Below, piece by piece: positions 24,144 to 35,393 of a stretch of DNA of 64,000 bases. The stretch is from Oryza sativa Japonica Group. Its lineage: Eukaryota > Streptophyta > Magnoliopsida > Poales > Poaceae. The first letter of the stretch is position 1, and every line of letters starts with the position of its first letter. A program made the translations under genes and the position numbers. Location of the stretch: the NCBI RefSeq assembly GCF_034140825.1, contig NC_089042.1:22780001-22844000 (forward strand), in the 5' to 3' direction. The notes beneath the pieces are model-generated. The model ran no database searches, was not told the DNA's origin, and was given only the letters and a program-made list of their open reading frames with translations.

Positions 24144-27100
24144 AAATCCTCTTTTGGAATGTTAGAGGTTTGGGAAACATTGCTAGGAAAAAACAATTGA
24201 AAGAGGTGATTAGAGATAGAGGAGTTGATATTATTTGTCTGCAGGAGACCAAAAAAGAGAGTTTTCATGATAGAGAGTTGAATTCTTTCCAAGGTTCTAA
24301 GGATTTTTCTTAGGCTTGGAAATCTTCTAGAGGTGCTTCTGGTGGCATCCTTATTGGTACCAATGATGAGTTGATTGAGAAGTTAGGTACCCACGCTGGT
24401 GCATTCTTCCTTAGTGTTGAGTTCAGATATAAAAAAGATAATAGTGTTTGGGAGGTTATTGTGGTTTATGGCCCTGTGTTAGAATCCTTGAAACCTGATT
24501 TTCTGAATGAGCTTAGATGGTATTTGCAAGATATTCATCATCCTTTTGTCATAGGTGGAGATTTTAATATGTATAGGTTTGCCAGTGAAAAGTCTAATGA
24601 ACTTGAACTTGAGGTCTATGGATCTTTTCAATTCTTTCATTTCTGATCTTGAGCTTAGAGATATTTACAGATGTGGTTCTAGATATACTTGGACTAATAA
24701 ACAAGACTACTCTACCCAGGAAGTCCTTGATAGAGTTCTTACTAGTTCTAGTTCGGAAGATAAGTATCCAAATTCTATTCTCTCCTCTCTTCTCAGGGTT
24801 GGTTCTGACCATTCCCCTCCCATTCTTAATATTGGTGAGGATATTGAGAGACCCCCAAAGTATTTTAGATTTGAATCAGCCTGGCTAACAATGGAAAATT
24901 TTCATGAGTTGGTAAGACAACACATGATTCCAAGAGATGGTTCATATATTTTAGATTACTCGAATAAGAAGCAATCCTTTCTGAGAAGATTTTTGAAAGG
25001 CTGGGAATTGAATCTTAGACAGGAGAAGAACCAACAGAAAGCTGTTATTCTAACCCAGATCCAAGAGTTGGATGCCCAAGCTGATATTAGAGATTTAAGC
25101 CCTGATGAATGGAATAAAAGATATGAGATGGAGGCTGACCTTGAACATATCTATGAAATGGAGGAATTGTTTTGGCACAAGAGATGTGGGGAAATGACTT
25201 TATTACAAGGTGACAGAAATACAGAGTTCTTTCACAGAATGGCTAATGGCAGAAGGAGGAAATGCTTGATCCTCTCCCTAGAAGATGAGGGTAGAGAGTT
25301 GACCTCCAAGGAAGATCTGAAATCCCACATTATTGAGTATTATAAGTCCTTGTTCAGAGCTGATAATCTTTCTACGGTGCATCTTTCTCCCCAAATTTGG
25401 CAATCTGAGCTGTGCCTTAATGCTGACCAAAAGGAGGCTATCACTAGACCTTTTTCTATGGAAGAACTTGATAAAGTCATTAGGGAGGCTAAGTTGAATA
25501 TTGCTCCTGGTCCTGATGGCCTTAATATCCATTTTTACAGAGCTTTCTGGCCTGAAATCAAAAATGATCTGTTTGAAATGTTATTAATGTTGTATGAGGG
25601 TAAACTAGATTTAAAGAGACTTAACTTTGGTGTGATTTCTTTGATTCCTAAGAGCTCTGACCCCACAAATATCAGACAATTTAGACCCATTTGTGTCCTC
25701 AATGATTGTTTTAAATTCCTTAGCAAGGTGGTGACTAACAGACTTTCAGAGGTTGCTCCCTTTGTGATTTCTCAGACCCAAACTGCTTTTATCCCAGGGA
25801 GATTCATTTTAGAGGGGTGCATAATTCTCCATGAGGTGCTTCATGAATTCAAATTGAAAAATCAGCAGGGCATTATTCTGAAAATTGATTTTGAAAAGGC
25901 TTACGATAGAGTAAGCTGGAATTTTCTTTTTGAGGTCCTAGAGAGAAAAGGCTTTCCCAAGATTTGGATTGATTGGATCAAGGCTTGTGTGATGTGGGAT
26001 AAAGTTTGTGTCAACATTAATGGTGAGAGGTCTGACTTCTTTAGAACTTATAGGGGCTTAAGACAGGGTGACCCCCTTTCCCCTCTCCTGTTTAACCTAG
26101 TTAGTGATGCTTTGGCAGCCATGCTAGATAGTGCTAAGAGAGATAGTATTCTTACTGGCCTTGTCCCTGGTATCTTCCCTGGGGGAATCACCCATTTGCA
26201 ATATGCTGATGATACTGTCATTTTCATTCCTTTTGATGTCAGACAAATAGTGGCCACCAAATTTTTGTTATATTGTTTTGAAGAGATGGCTGGGATGAAA
26301 ATTAACTACCATAAGAGTGAAATCTTCACTGTGAGGTTGATAGATGCAGAAAATGAAGAGGTTGCTAAGATGCTTAATTGTCCTAGAGGCAAATTTCCCA
26401 TGAAATACCTTGGTCTGCCCATCAGTCCTGACAAGATTCTCAACCAAGAGTTTAATTTTCTTCCACATAAAATGGAGAAGAGGTTGTCTCTTTGGAATGG
26501 GGGTAACCTAACTTATGCTGGGAGAGCTGTTCACATAAATGCGTGTTTATCTTCCATTCCTTCTTATGCAATGGGCTTTTATCAGCTTCCTGAGGGAATT
26601 CACCATAAGTTTGATTCTTTAAGGGGGAAATACTATTGGGCTGGTAATAGATAAGGGAGAAAATATCACATGGTGAGATGGATTGACCTTGCTTTCCCTA
26701 AAGAATTTGGGGGGATTGGGCTAACTGAAACCAGGATGTTAAACATTGCTCTGCTAGCTAAGTGGATCATTAAACTTGAATCCCATGACAATAGCCTTTG
26801 TATTGAGTTGTTGAGGAAAAAATACCTGCAGCAAGGAGGTATCTTCCAGTTTGTTGGAGAAAAAGGGTCTCAATTTTGGAAAGGGGTGTTGAATGTGAGG
26901 AAATGGGTGTCCTTAGGTTCTGTTTGGTCCCTGGGGAATGGTAGTCATATCTGGTTCTGGCAGGATGTGTGGCTGGGCACCTGCCCCCTAAAGACCAGAT
27001 TCCATAACATTTATGAGATCTGCAACCAACAATACATCACAGTTTCAGAGGTTTGCACTAGGGGATTTGATTGTTTAACTTTTAGAAGATCTTTTGGGAA

Positions 27101-27788
27101 TATAGAAGAAGAACAATGGAATGAGTTGAAAGAGATGATAGCAGAGGTTTCGCTGAGTGAGAATCCAGATACTCTGACCTGGGGCCTATCCACTAACAAA
27201 AAGTACACTACTAAATCCCTGTATGAGATGATTGCCTTTAGAGGTGTGAGAGATGTTACTATGCTCAAGATTTGGAAATGCCCTGCCCCCATGAAGATGA
27301 AACATTTTGTTTGGCTTGCGAGGAAGAATAGAATCCAGTCAGCTGAACAACTGAAAATGAAAAACTGGTCAGGGTCTGAATATTGCCAGCTTTATGGGGA
27401 GATAGAGTCCACTTCTCATATTCTCTTTACCTGCCCTATGGCTTCATTTGTGTGGTGTGTCTGTAGAGATTCTTTTGGCTGGCACCTAGCTCCTAGGAAT
27501 TTTGAGGATTTGTTTCTTCTGAATGAAATGAATAATAAAGCTAAGGATAGAGTGTTTTCAGCTTTACTTGTTGCAGTTTCCTGGGTGCTCTGGACAACCA
27601 GGAATAACATGATTTTTAGAAACAAAATTGTGTATTCTCCGCTGATTTTGCCATTCCAAATTGTTTCCTTTTTGCTGCAGTGGAAGGCTTTATGTCGCTC
27701 TGAGGAAGTTGCTCTGATGGATCACATTGCTGTGAAGCTGAAAGGGATGATTTCAAGCCTGGGGGCGCAAAGAACTGGTCTAGGCTAA
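24140..27788 (+). pseudogene. LINE ORF2, endonuclease and reverse transcriptase (broken)
   Basis: Begins at an ATG (24140) overlapping the ORF1 stop. The AP-endonuclease-like part has ILFWNVRGLGN, IICLQETKKES and GGDFNMYRF; the reverse transcriptase has GPDGLNIHFYRAFWP, PICVLNDCFKFLSKV, GLRQGDPLSPLLFNL and the catalytic LQYADDTVIF; the C-terminal zf-RVT region has FVWLARKNRIQSAEQL with later cysteines. It nicks target DNA and copies the element RNA. Lesions: an in-frame TAG at 24311-24313, a frameshift near 24600-24612 (after the endonuclease DFN motif), and an in-frame TAA at 26652-26654 between reverse transcriptase and zf-RVT. The catalytic YADD is intact. Confidence 0.9.
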
Positions 27789-28949
27789 TGTCGTTTTGTC
27801 CATTCTGCTGCTGTAGTGCGCTGCTTAGTGTTTTTTGTCTGAGAGTTGTTTCGTTTCTGTTGTTTCTCCTCTTGGGGTTCAGAACTGAATGTTGTTTTGT
27901 TTCTGTGTTGATCGGTATGTAAAATGGGCATCCCCCATATTAACTCTGTTACCAATGCTGCTTTCAATAGAAGCAAGGCCTTCTCCTCTCTAAAAAAATA
28001 ACTTCTCTGTACGCAGATAATGTACAAGTGAAAAAACAAGTTGAGTAGAACAATTTTACCGGCATTGCAAAGTCGAGCTCCCTTGCTTGAGACAACCCTG
28101 TAATAAGCTTGACGAAATCACGGTCATATGAGTATAATGGCCAATCGACTGTTGCTTCCTCAAGGAACGTGAGATCACCGATCTGCCAACCATCGTCATA
28201 CAGTCCAGTAATAAAAAAGTTCTGGAGATTTGGAGCCTGAATAACCCACTGGTGATACACCCCGTTTTTAGCAGGAAACAGCAACATCAGGAGTGAAAGG
28301 CTCTTTAGCAATGGCGATCTAGCGAGCAATATCTCCAATCCTTTTGCTCCATCTGGGAAGCCAACATCTGATAATCTTAGACTGGTTAGATTTGGGAACC
28401 CCGCGAAGCAGGTTGGCAACCCTGGGATGTAGCAGTCTGCAAGTTCGAGCTGGGTGAGCTCGCAGCACGAGAAGATAGAGAATGCAGCATAGGGATCTCC
28501 TCGTCCGACCGTCAGAAAGCAAGGAAGAGGGATTGGACCCCCTTCCCGGCGAGGAGGAGCAGCCAGCGGTCGGAGTAGCGGAACGGCGCCTCCTCCTCCT
28601 CCTCCTCCCCGATATACAAGTTGGTAAACTTGCGGACGAGGCCGGATTAGCGCCGGAGGGCGGTGCTGATGGCGCCGGGGGGCGTGCGGCGTGGCCAACA
28701 GAAGGTGAGGTAGGGGACGGACTCCCAGCAGCGGCGCGACACGTGGGAGAGCGCCGAAGTGCGGACGGTCTCGCGGATGGGGAGACGGGAGATGACGTCG
28801 GCGAGCATCTCCGGCGGGAGGGAGTCCAGGGCCGCCGCCGCCGCCGTTCCCGCATCGCCCTGCGACGGCCACAGCTTGCAGCCAGGCGACGGCGTCATTA
28901 CCATCCCGATTATTCGATCGAGCAATACGGGATTCCTGTTCGCCAAAAT

Positions 28950-29970
28950 CCGAGCTAGGGTTTAGGGACGGCAAGCGTTAATCACCTGCGAGGAGCAGAA
29001 AGGAAGCAATACCTCGACGGACGATTGAGGTCGCGGCCGGCGATGCGGGCCGCGGAGGCGGCCGGCGTTTCGGCCGCCAGCGATTAGGAGCTCGACATCG
29101 GCGGCGAGCACTACGAGCTGGAGGGAGCCAGTGATATAAAAGAAAAAAAAGAGAAGAGAGAGAAGAAAGCGGGCTGCAGATTTATAGCCGGCTGCAACAC
29201 GGACTCCAAGACATTATGTGTGTATGAGAGATGGGACCGGGTATTAATGATGTAATATATTTTTAATAGTTATCTATTATATGAATGGGCTATTAAATTG
29301 ACTATAGATGATTTGGAGCCAGTAGTTGGCTATAGTGTTAAACTTGCTCTCATTCTGCTGGTCTGCCTGACGCCTGTGAGGCCCATGAAGGGAAGTGGGC
29401 TTACAGCAATTGAGGCCAATCTCGGCCCAGCAACTCCCTCGAATCTCGCGCCTGACTTTGTTTGGAGCACATCCAGCTCGATTTCAGTTAGTTCAAACTG
29501 TTGGAGCACAAAATTCTGAACAGATACTATTCGAGATCAGCTGGTTTGAGAACAAATGTAAATACCGTTGATACATCGGTTTGATTGCACCCTGATACAA
29601 TAGGCAAGCGTTGGAGGGACCATTTTGTCATTAACAAATTTAAAAATTGTGGTCAAAAATCAAAATCGCACCTCGGTAGGGCGACACGACACAGTAGAAG
29701 AACCAACCATGATTAAAATGTCTTGAAAACTATTTGGTGTTAGGATAATCACTCGAAAATTACTGTAAACATTGTTTGATCTTCCAGGAAGATTGGTATT
29801 ACAAGACTTTATGCAAATTTGACACCCACAACTAATATTACCGGATTTATGTCCAGTAATGAACACTTAACAATTAAGCTGTGGTTTCCCAGCGGCTCTC
29901 AGAAAGTAATATGGAAAGTGTACTTGACCACGGTCCATGTAAAAGATGTTATCTAGATCCACATCAATAG
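28950..29970. other. Spacer between F-box genes
   Basis: The first part (to about 29130) is the GC-rich 5' flank of the pseudogene start at 28904. About 29160-29360 resembles the inner part of a Tourist-like MITE (compare 57896-58155) but lacks a clean left end. The rest is AT-rich, and from about 29660 it aligns with the 3' flank of the type A copy 1 gene. Confidence 0.45.
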
Positions 29971-29980
29971 TGCTCGTCAC

Positions 29981-32900
29981 TCAAATGTAATAATCCTGTC
30001 CAGTACAAAGAAAAACAAATAATCAGACCATAATTTTCTAAACATTTTTTGGAATATTGGTGATGAACAGTAAATTGGTACATACGAGCCTTTTGCAGTG
30101 CAACAGACCACTGTGTGAGTATCAGAAAGAGGGAATCAGGGAAATAAGAGGTGATAACCTGAATTTGAATAGACAAAAATAAATAGGTATATTTGAGTCT
30201 TTCCAGTGCAGAAGTTCATTTTACCAAGGCATTTTGCAAGGTTGAGTATTTCTATCCCAAAATCAATTTGGTTGGGTATTTCTAGATCAAACATGATTGG
30301 TTGCATTATCTGCATACCCAAACTTGCAACATAGTTGACAATACAAAGCACTTCGCAAACAATCTTTTCTAGTAAGTTAGACAACTGTTTGCCTGATAAT
30401 GCTTTGAGAAGTATTTGAATGGTACCTCACAAAGAAAAAACTTGTGTTCACAAGCAAACTTCGCACTGACTCGTGCGGGCTGTTTCAAAAATACAAAATG
30501 GTACCTCACAAGAGAATGAATGAGAAGAGATTATTATGCTGACATTTTGGTTTTAACTATCTTGTGTGGATTTTGTTAAAACCAAACACTGTACAAAGTA
30601 GCCAGCAGTTCAACCCAAACAAGCCAAGTAATATATTGCTTCTACTGTAACTAACGGATATTTGTAGTTTAATGCATATGTAACATTATATAACAAGAGA
30701 ATATTAGAGAGAAGTAAACTCTTCTGGTGATATATATTCAAAGGACGATACATGGATGGTATATACCTTATGTTCTCCAAAGGTAATGCCACGTTATGTT
30801 CTAAAAACATCCGCTGATCTGACCATGGTCAGAATTAAAAACCATAAGATAGTTTGACAAGGGAAGGAAATTAAATTAGCAAACTTTGAAGCTGTGATGG
30901 ACTTCTGCATACACAACGGGAAAAAATCCGTTGGAGGGTAGCTATTCCAGCATCACATCATAATCGTACTAAAGCTACAAACATATTTTATGTAGACCTT
31001 GACTCCAACGGTGTAAAAAGGTTCATATATGCTTGTTAAATGCATCTTAGCAGCTAAATTGTTGCCTATTTCATTAAATTCCCATTCCAATTTCAAACAG
31101 CAAAAACACAATTTTCAGTTGGTTTGTCATACAATATGGATGCAATTGAGATAGAAGGAAAGAACAGAATAAATAATTTTACAGGTTATAGTCACTTACT
31201 TCCATGCTCCTAAAGAAGACTCTGGATTTTGGTGAAGCTCTTCTATATTTTGCTATCTCAATAACTGCTTCTTCACTAGGCTTTGACAATGAATTACTAT
31301 CATCTCGAAAAACCCAAAATTTACTAAGTAGCCTTACTCTTGACAGAACAAACTCAATAAAGTGCATATCATTTGACAAGCATGGGGCATTCCTCAAGGT
31401 TATGTCATCTAGATTAGTGAACAGATCATTGGTTTCCAGTGTATTGAAAAATTCTGCATCTATCTCATCATTCTGAGGAAACTCACTTCCCATAATCTGC
31501 CAAAATGTAAAAAAATACTTTAAATACTTCCTGTAAAAACATTTTCGAATGACAATATTAAAGTGGAAAAATACTGATGTAATATCACCTCAATGTCCAG
31601 AACTCCAATGTTGGGGCACCTCATGAGTAAAGAAAATATACATAAAATGCTAGACACACTGCGGAAGTTTGCATGAAGTGTTAAGCTCTTCAGTTTCTCC
31701 AAAGAACATGAAAGTCCATCTAGAGCATTATCCTCAGTTGCCTGAAACAAATACAACAGTTACACTATATATGAGAAGATGGCTCAAGAAAAAACAATAT
31801 TTTTTTAAGAAGTTTGCTCTTTTTCTTCGAGTCTGTCTTATTTGAACAGAATCGTACATAATAACATTATTTTCAACTAATGCACTGATGACACAGACTA
31901 ACAAAATAACTTGAATTTAACTTGCTTAATGACAATTAGAACTCATTTGGAAGAACTTTAGTTAGAAATATTAGCACTCTTGCACAGATTTGCCCTCATC
32001 AGCCTCACATCTGGTATGTGGTACCACTCCGAACCCAACAACTCATTTTGGTCTTCTATTCCACTTTCTTCTGCTCTAACAATCTCACACAAGACACGCA
32101 TACAACCCTCCTTGCTCCCTGCTCCCCTAACACTCCTAGTGAACTTTCCTCCAAGTAAAACAGACCCATAGAATCAAGATAGGAAGAATTTTATTCTTTG
32201 CCCTGTGCAAGAATTACAAGAATGCTCAAGAAATTGCCCAATGTGAATAGACAGCCATGTAGTCTTGCAAGACTCCTTGACAATTGTCTACAAATTAATT
32301 TCATTTATACGGAGGTGGATGACTTAACAAAGAGAGGAGCCAAGCAAGCTTCAAGGGTTGTGTGGAGAACTTACAAAATTCCTGAAGAGGCATTGGCCTA
32401 GGAGAAGTGCTACAAGACGAGATTTGATAGTAAAAATTGCTACCTTTTGCATCTGTTTTGGGGCCTGTTTATTAGTCAGAGTTGTAGGTGCTAATCATCA
32501 GGTATTGTCTTTTGATGTGGTTTCCTGGTTTGTCTTGCTGCAAGCCCGACAAAAAGTGATGTAAATGGTTGTTTTCGAACCTAGATAAGTAGCTGGTAAC
32601 CCCAGCAGTTAAGTGTCCTTAACTGTGCTTGTAAAACTCAGTTCCTACTGGGCTTTATGTAAATCAAAAAATATTTCATCTAAAACTGAGGAACTTGCAA
32701 GAGCAGGGTATTAGCAAGTCAGGGGAGCACGACTCCAAGGACATGTTTAAGATCAATGGGCAAGAGAATCACAGAAAGAACTGGAGTAGGACTGTAATAG
32801 AACCAAAAGCAGAAGCAAGGATCATTCTTCAGAGACTGGATTACCAGTGGCGGACCCAGCACTAAAATTTAGCTATGGCGGTCGATTGATACGACTAGTG

Positions 32901-34745
32901 TATTATACTATTATACATTTAATTAATGAATTAAATATAATTATACACAAACTACATACTACAACTGCCATTAAAAGATAAAATTACCACTATAATTCTA
33001 CATTTGTCATGTGATTTTTATAAACGAAATTTTAATTTTCTCTATTTTACATACGTTGTCACTCATATTGAACTTTTTTTCTACATGCTGCTGCCTTTTG
33101 TGCCTATGTTTTAGAGCTTGGATGGTCAGGACAATCAACAGTTCTTTCTGAAAGTAGAGTCGAAGTAGTAAACCACCGTTACACTTACATCCATTTAATT
33201 AAACCCATAAACTTGTACCAAATCAGATTACCAATTAATCATGTGATTATCATCTAAAATAAAAATGCTAACGACCAATGGACAAACACCTACTTGCTTT
33301 GCCGGTGGCCTAGCTAGGCCAATGCCATGGCATGCCACAAGAGAAGGTCTGCTACTGTGGATAGTCAACTGGCATAGATCGGTGACAGTAATTACGGAAA
33401 TTCAGTAAAAATACACTTCAAGTGATATGTCACTAAGAAGAAAGGTCTAGGTGGGTTATTCACTAAAGATAGCTTAGATACCAGTCGTAAGCATCCCAAT
33501 TCAGAACAAAACTACACATTGCAAATCCAAAAACATAATCTGAACATAAGTGGGGAAAATCCAAAACAAATTGGATCCAACAGCCTGAAAAATATAAAAC
33601 ATTTCCTTTCTTATAGGCCACTGAAAGAAAATATCACAGAAAAAATGACATGATCCTAGTGTCGCATATTTGGGTTGCTTCTGGTGGTACATTTCAATAA
33701 ATGACAGAAGAAATTATCACTAACATAAGGTAGATGGCCTCAGTTTTGAATCAAATAGAACTTGACAACTGAATGGTTCATAGCTAGAGAGTTAGAAGGA
33801 AAAACATAACAAATGGTCCATAGCTAGAGATTTAGAAGGAAAACCCAACAAATGTTCAAGATGACAATGATGGAAGAAGAAAAAAAAAACAGTTGGGTTC
33901 TGTAAACCAATTTACCAGCAAATGAAGCTCAAGCATGCTGACTTGGGCAAAACATGTGAGTAACTGAACAAAATCACGATCAGTAGAATCATCATCAACC
34001 TTGACAGTTGCCGTCTGGAGAGAAGGGAGCTCCTCTACCCTCCATAAATAATCGTAATCTGATTCAATAGTCAAATGCTTGAGATTCGGCGCCCGAATCA
34101 CCCACTCATCCATCTGGTTGCCATCAGTACAAACACTCCTAAGATCCAGCCACTCAAGCAACAGAGACAAGGAGATCATCGCCTCCAAGGTACTCTCCCC
34201 ATGCTCTGGAAGATTAACCATGGTGAGAGACTTAGCGTGGTTAGATTTGGGAAACCTAAGAAGCCCGAGGGTGCGGCCGGGAGGCGGCAGTTCTCGAGGT
34301 AAAGCTCGGTGAGCTCGCGGCAGGAGAACATGGCGGAGTGGATGGTGTGGAACCGCCTATCGTCGAACTCCGCGAAGCCAAGGGTGAGGGACTCGACGCT
34401 CCTTCCGGCGAGGAGGACGAGCCACTCATCCGTGACGGCGGAGTGCTCCCTCTCGACCCACCCGGAGCGGAAGGAGGCGACGGGGCGCGAGTACCGCGCG
34501 AGGACGGTGGCGACGATGGCGGGGTCAACCTCGCCGCGGTCCCATTCGAAGCTGAGCCCCGGGGAGGTCTCCCAGCGGCGGCGCCATGCGCCGGAGACCG
34601 CCGAGGTGCGGACGGCCTCACGGATGCCGAGGCGGGCGACGATGTTCTCCAGGATCTCCGACGGGAGGCAGTCGAGGCTCGGCTGCGCCGCCGACCCCGG
34701 CGGCGACGGCGGCCGCAGCTTGCGGCGAGGTGGCGAGCCCTCCAT
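29981..34745 (-). pseudogene. F-box/LRR/FBD-like protein, type A copy 3 (2-nt frameshift in exon 1)
   Basis: Inferred exons: 34745-33916, 31741-31589, 31496-31200 and a terminal mini-exon 29995-29981 (GAT TAT TAC ATT TGA). F-box SLPSEILENIV-like (CLPSEILENIVARLGIREAV) at about residues 27-65, LRR strands (CRELTELYLENCRLP), exon 2 GLSCSLEKLKSLTLHANF, exon 3 SNDMHFIEFVLSRVRLLSKF and KYRRASPKSRVFF. It is the closest relative of the gene at 173-5187, sharing intron and 3'-flank sequence, so it came from a duplication of about 5 kb. Relative to the siblings, exon 1 has two extra bases (a CT doublet) at about 34222-34229, cutting the LRR short. With that removed the model would be 430 aa. A 0.5-kb hAT element lies in intron 1. 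Confidence 0.8.
32845..33357. mobile_element. Non-autonomous hAT element in F-box intron 1
   Basis: The ends are CAGTGGCGGACC and GGTCTGCTACTG, inverted and matching at 10 of 12. The flanks TGGATTAC (32837-32844) and TGGATAGT (33358-33365) look like an eroded 8-bp target duplication, as expected for hAT. The duplicate intron in the gene at 173-5187 reads ACTGGATTAGTCATGAAG at the same place (about 2691), without the insertion, which confirms the empty site. Confidence 0.8.
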
Positions 34746-34849
34746 TTTTTATCGGACTCTTCTCCTCGAGGTGGTGGAACTAGGGTTGAGACGGCCGGCG
34801 ACGCAGTCGGAGAAGAAGCCAGTGATGGCAATAGTTGATGGGCCACAAT

Positions 34850-35390
34850 CAATTACAAAGGCTGAAGCCTATGGGCCATATAGGCTGAAGCCTTTGTAAA
34901 TTTTGGAGAGGATCCTTGTAAACAGGACTCAAAAAAGAAATGAAATTGAATTTGACAAACTTTCAGAAGAAAGAATGCCAACTTGCCAAGATTCATCATA
35001 CTTTCATTTGTAAAATACTGACATGAAGCATGTAAACATTAATCACAATGCATATGCACTGCGCAAGTGCACACAACCAACATATAGTATATAGTTTGCG
35101 GTATAGGGTCAACTCATGCGACTTGTAAGATTGTGCTACAACTACGACGAGGAGGATGGAATGCCCCATCTCCAGTAAATATACAGATTTGCCAATCGAT
35201 CGAAGCTGAGTGCTGTAATTACTCATGTTTATTCAAGAGACGACTTTCCATTGAGAAAGATAATGAATAATCACGCCATGATTATCTGAAGCATTTTCAG
35301 GAATGTACGGAAGTATGAGTAACTTGGTATAATTGACCATGTGAACCTCCTGTGGATCAAAGGTGCAAAGAGTGCTTCTCTGAGTCTCGA
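34850..35390. other. Spacer between two type A genes
   Basis: Holds the 5' flank of the gene starting at 34745 and the 3' flank of the gene that ends at 35394. Part of 35180-35390 resembles the 3' flank of the other type A copies. No separate gene recognised. Confidence 0.45.
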
Positions 35391-35393
35391 TTC

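Larger units (their letters stand above)
21513..27997 (+). mobile_element. L1-clade LINE, nearly full length, 6.5 kb
   Basis: A perfect 12-bp target duplication ATAACTTCTCTG flanks it at 21501-21512 and 27998-28009, and the 3' end is a short A-run (A7) next to the right copy. A GC-rich 5' leader (21513-22169) is followed by ORF1 with zinc knuckles and ORF2 with endonuclease, reverse transcriptase and zf-RVT domains, the order typical of plant L1 elements. It is inserted in intron 1 of an F-box pseudogene, in the opposite orientation. ORF1 has one frameshift; ORF2 has one frameshift and two in-frame stops, so it is not autonomous now. The intact target duplication suggests a fairly young insertion. 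Confidence 0.95.
20005..28904 (-). pseudogene. F-box/LRR/FBD-like pseudogene, type A copy 2, with a LINE in intron 1
   Basis: Exon 1 28904-28060 (F-box SLPPEMLADVISRLPIRETV, LRR strands CCELTQLELADCYIP and FPNLTSLRLSDVGFP); exon 2 20536-20384 (VLEGLSCSFKNLKCLSL); exon 3 20296 to about 20005 (SEMHFIEFILSKARNLE). Order, strand and splice sites match the type A paralogues, so the pieces separated by 7.5 kb are one gene. Lesions: an in-frame TAA at about 28647, a TGA about 100 nt on with a change of frame near it, and five extra nucleotides in exon 3 near 20055-20060. A 6.5-kb LINE in the opposite orientation sits about 50 bp inside the donor end of intron 1. Considered a pseudogene; age relative to the LINE unknown. 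Confidence 0.85.
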
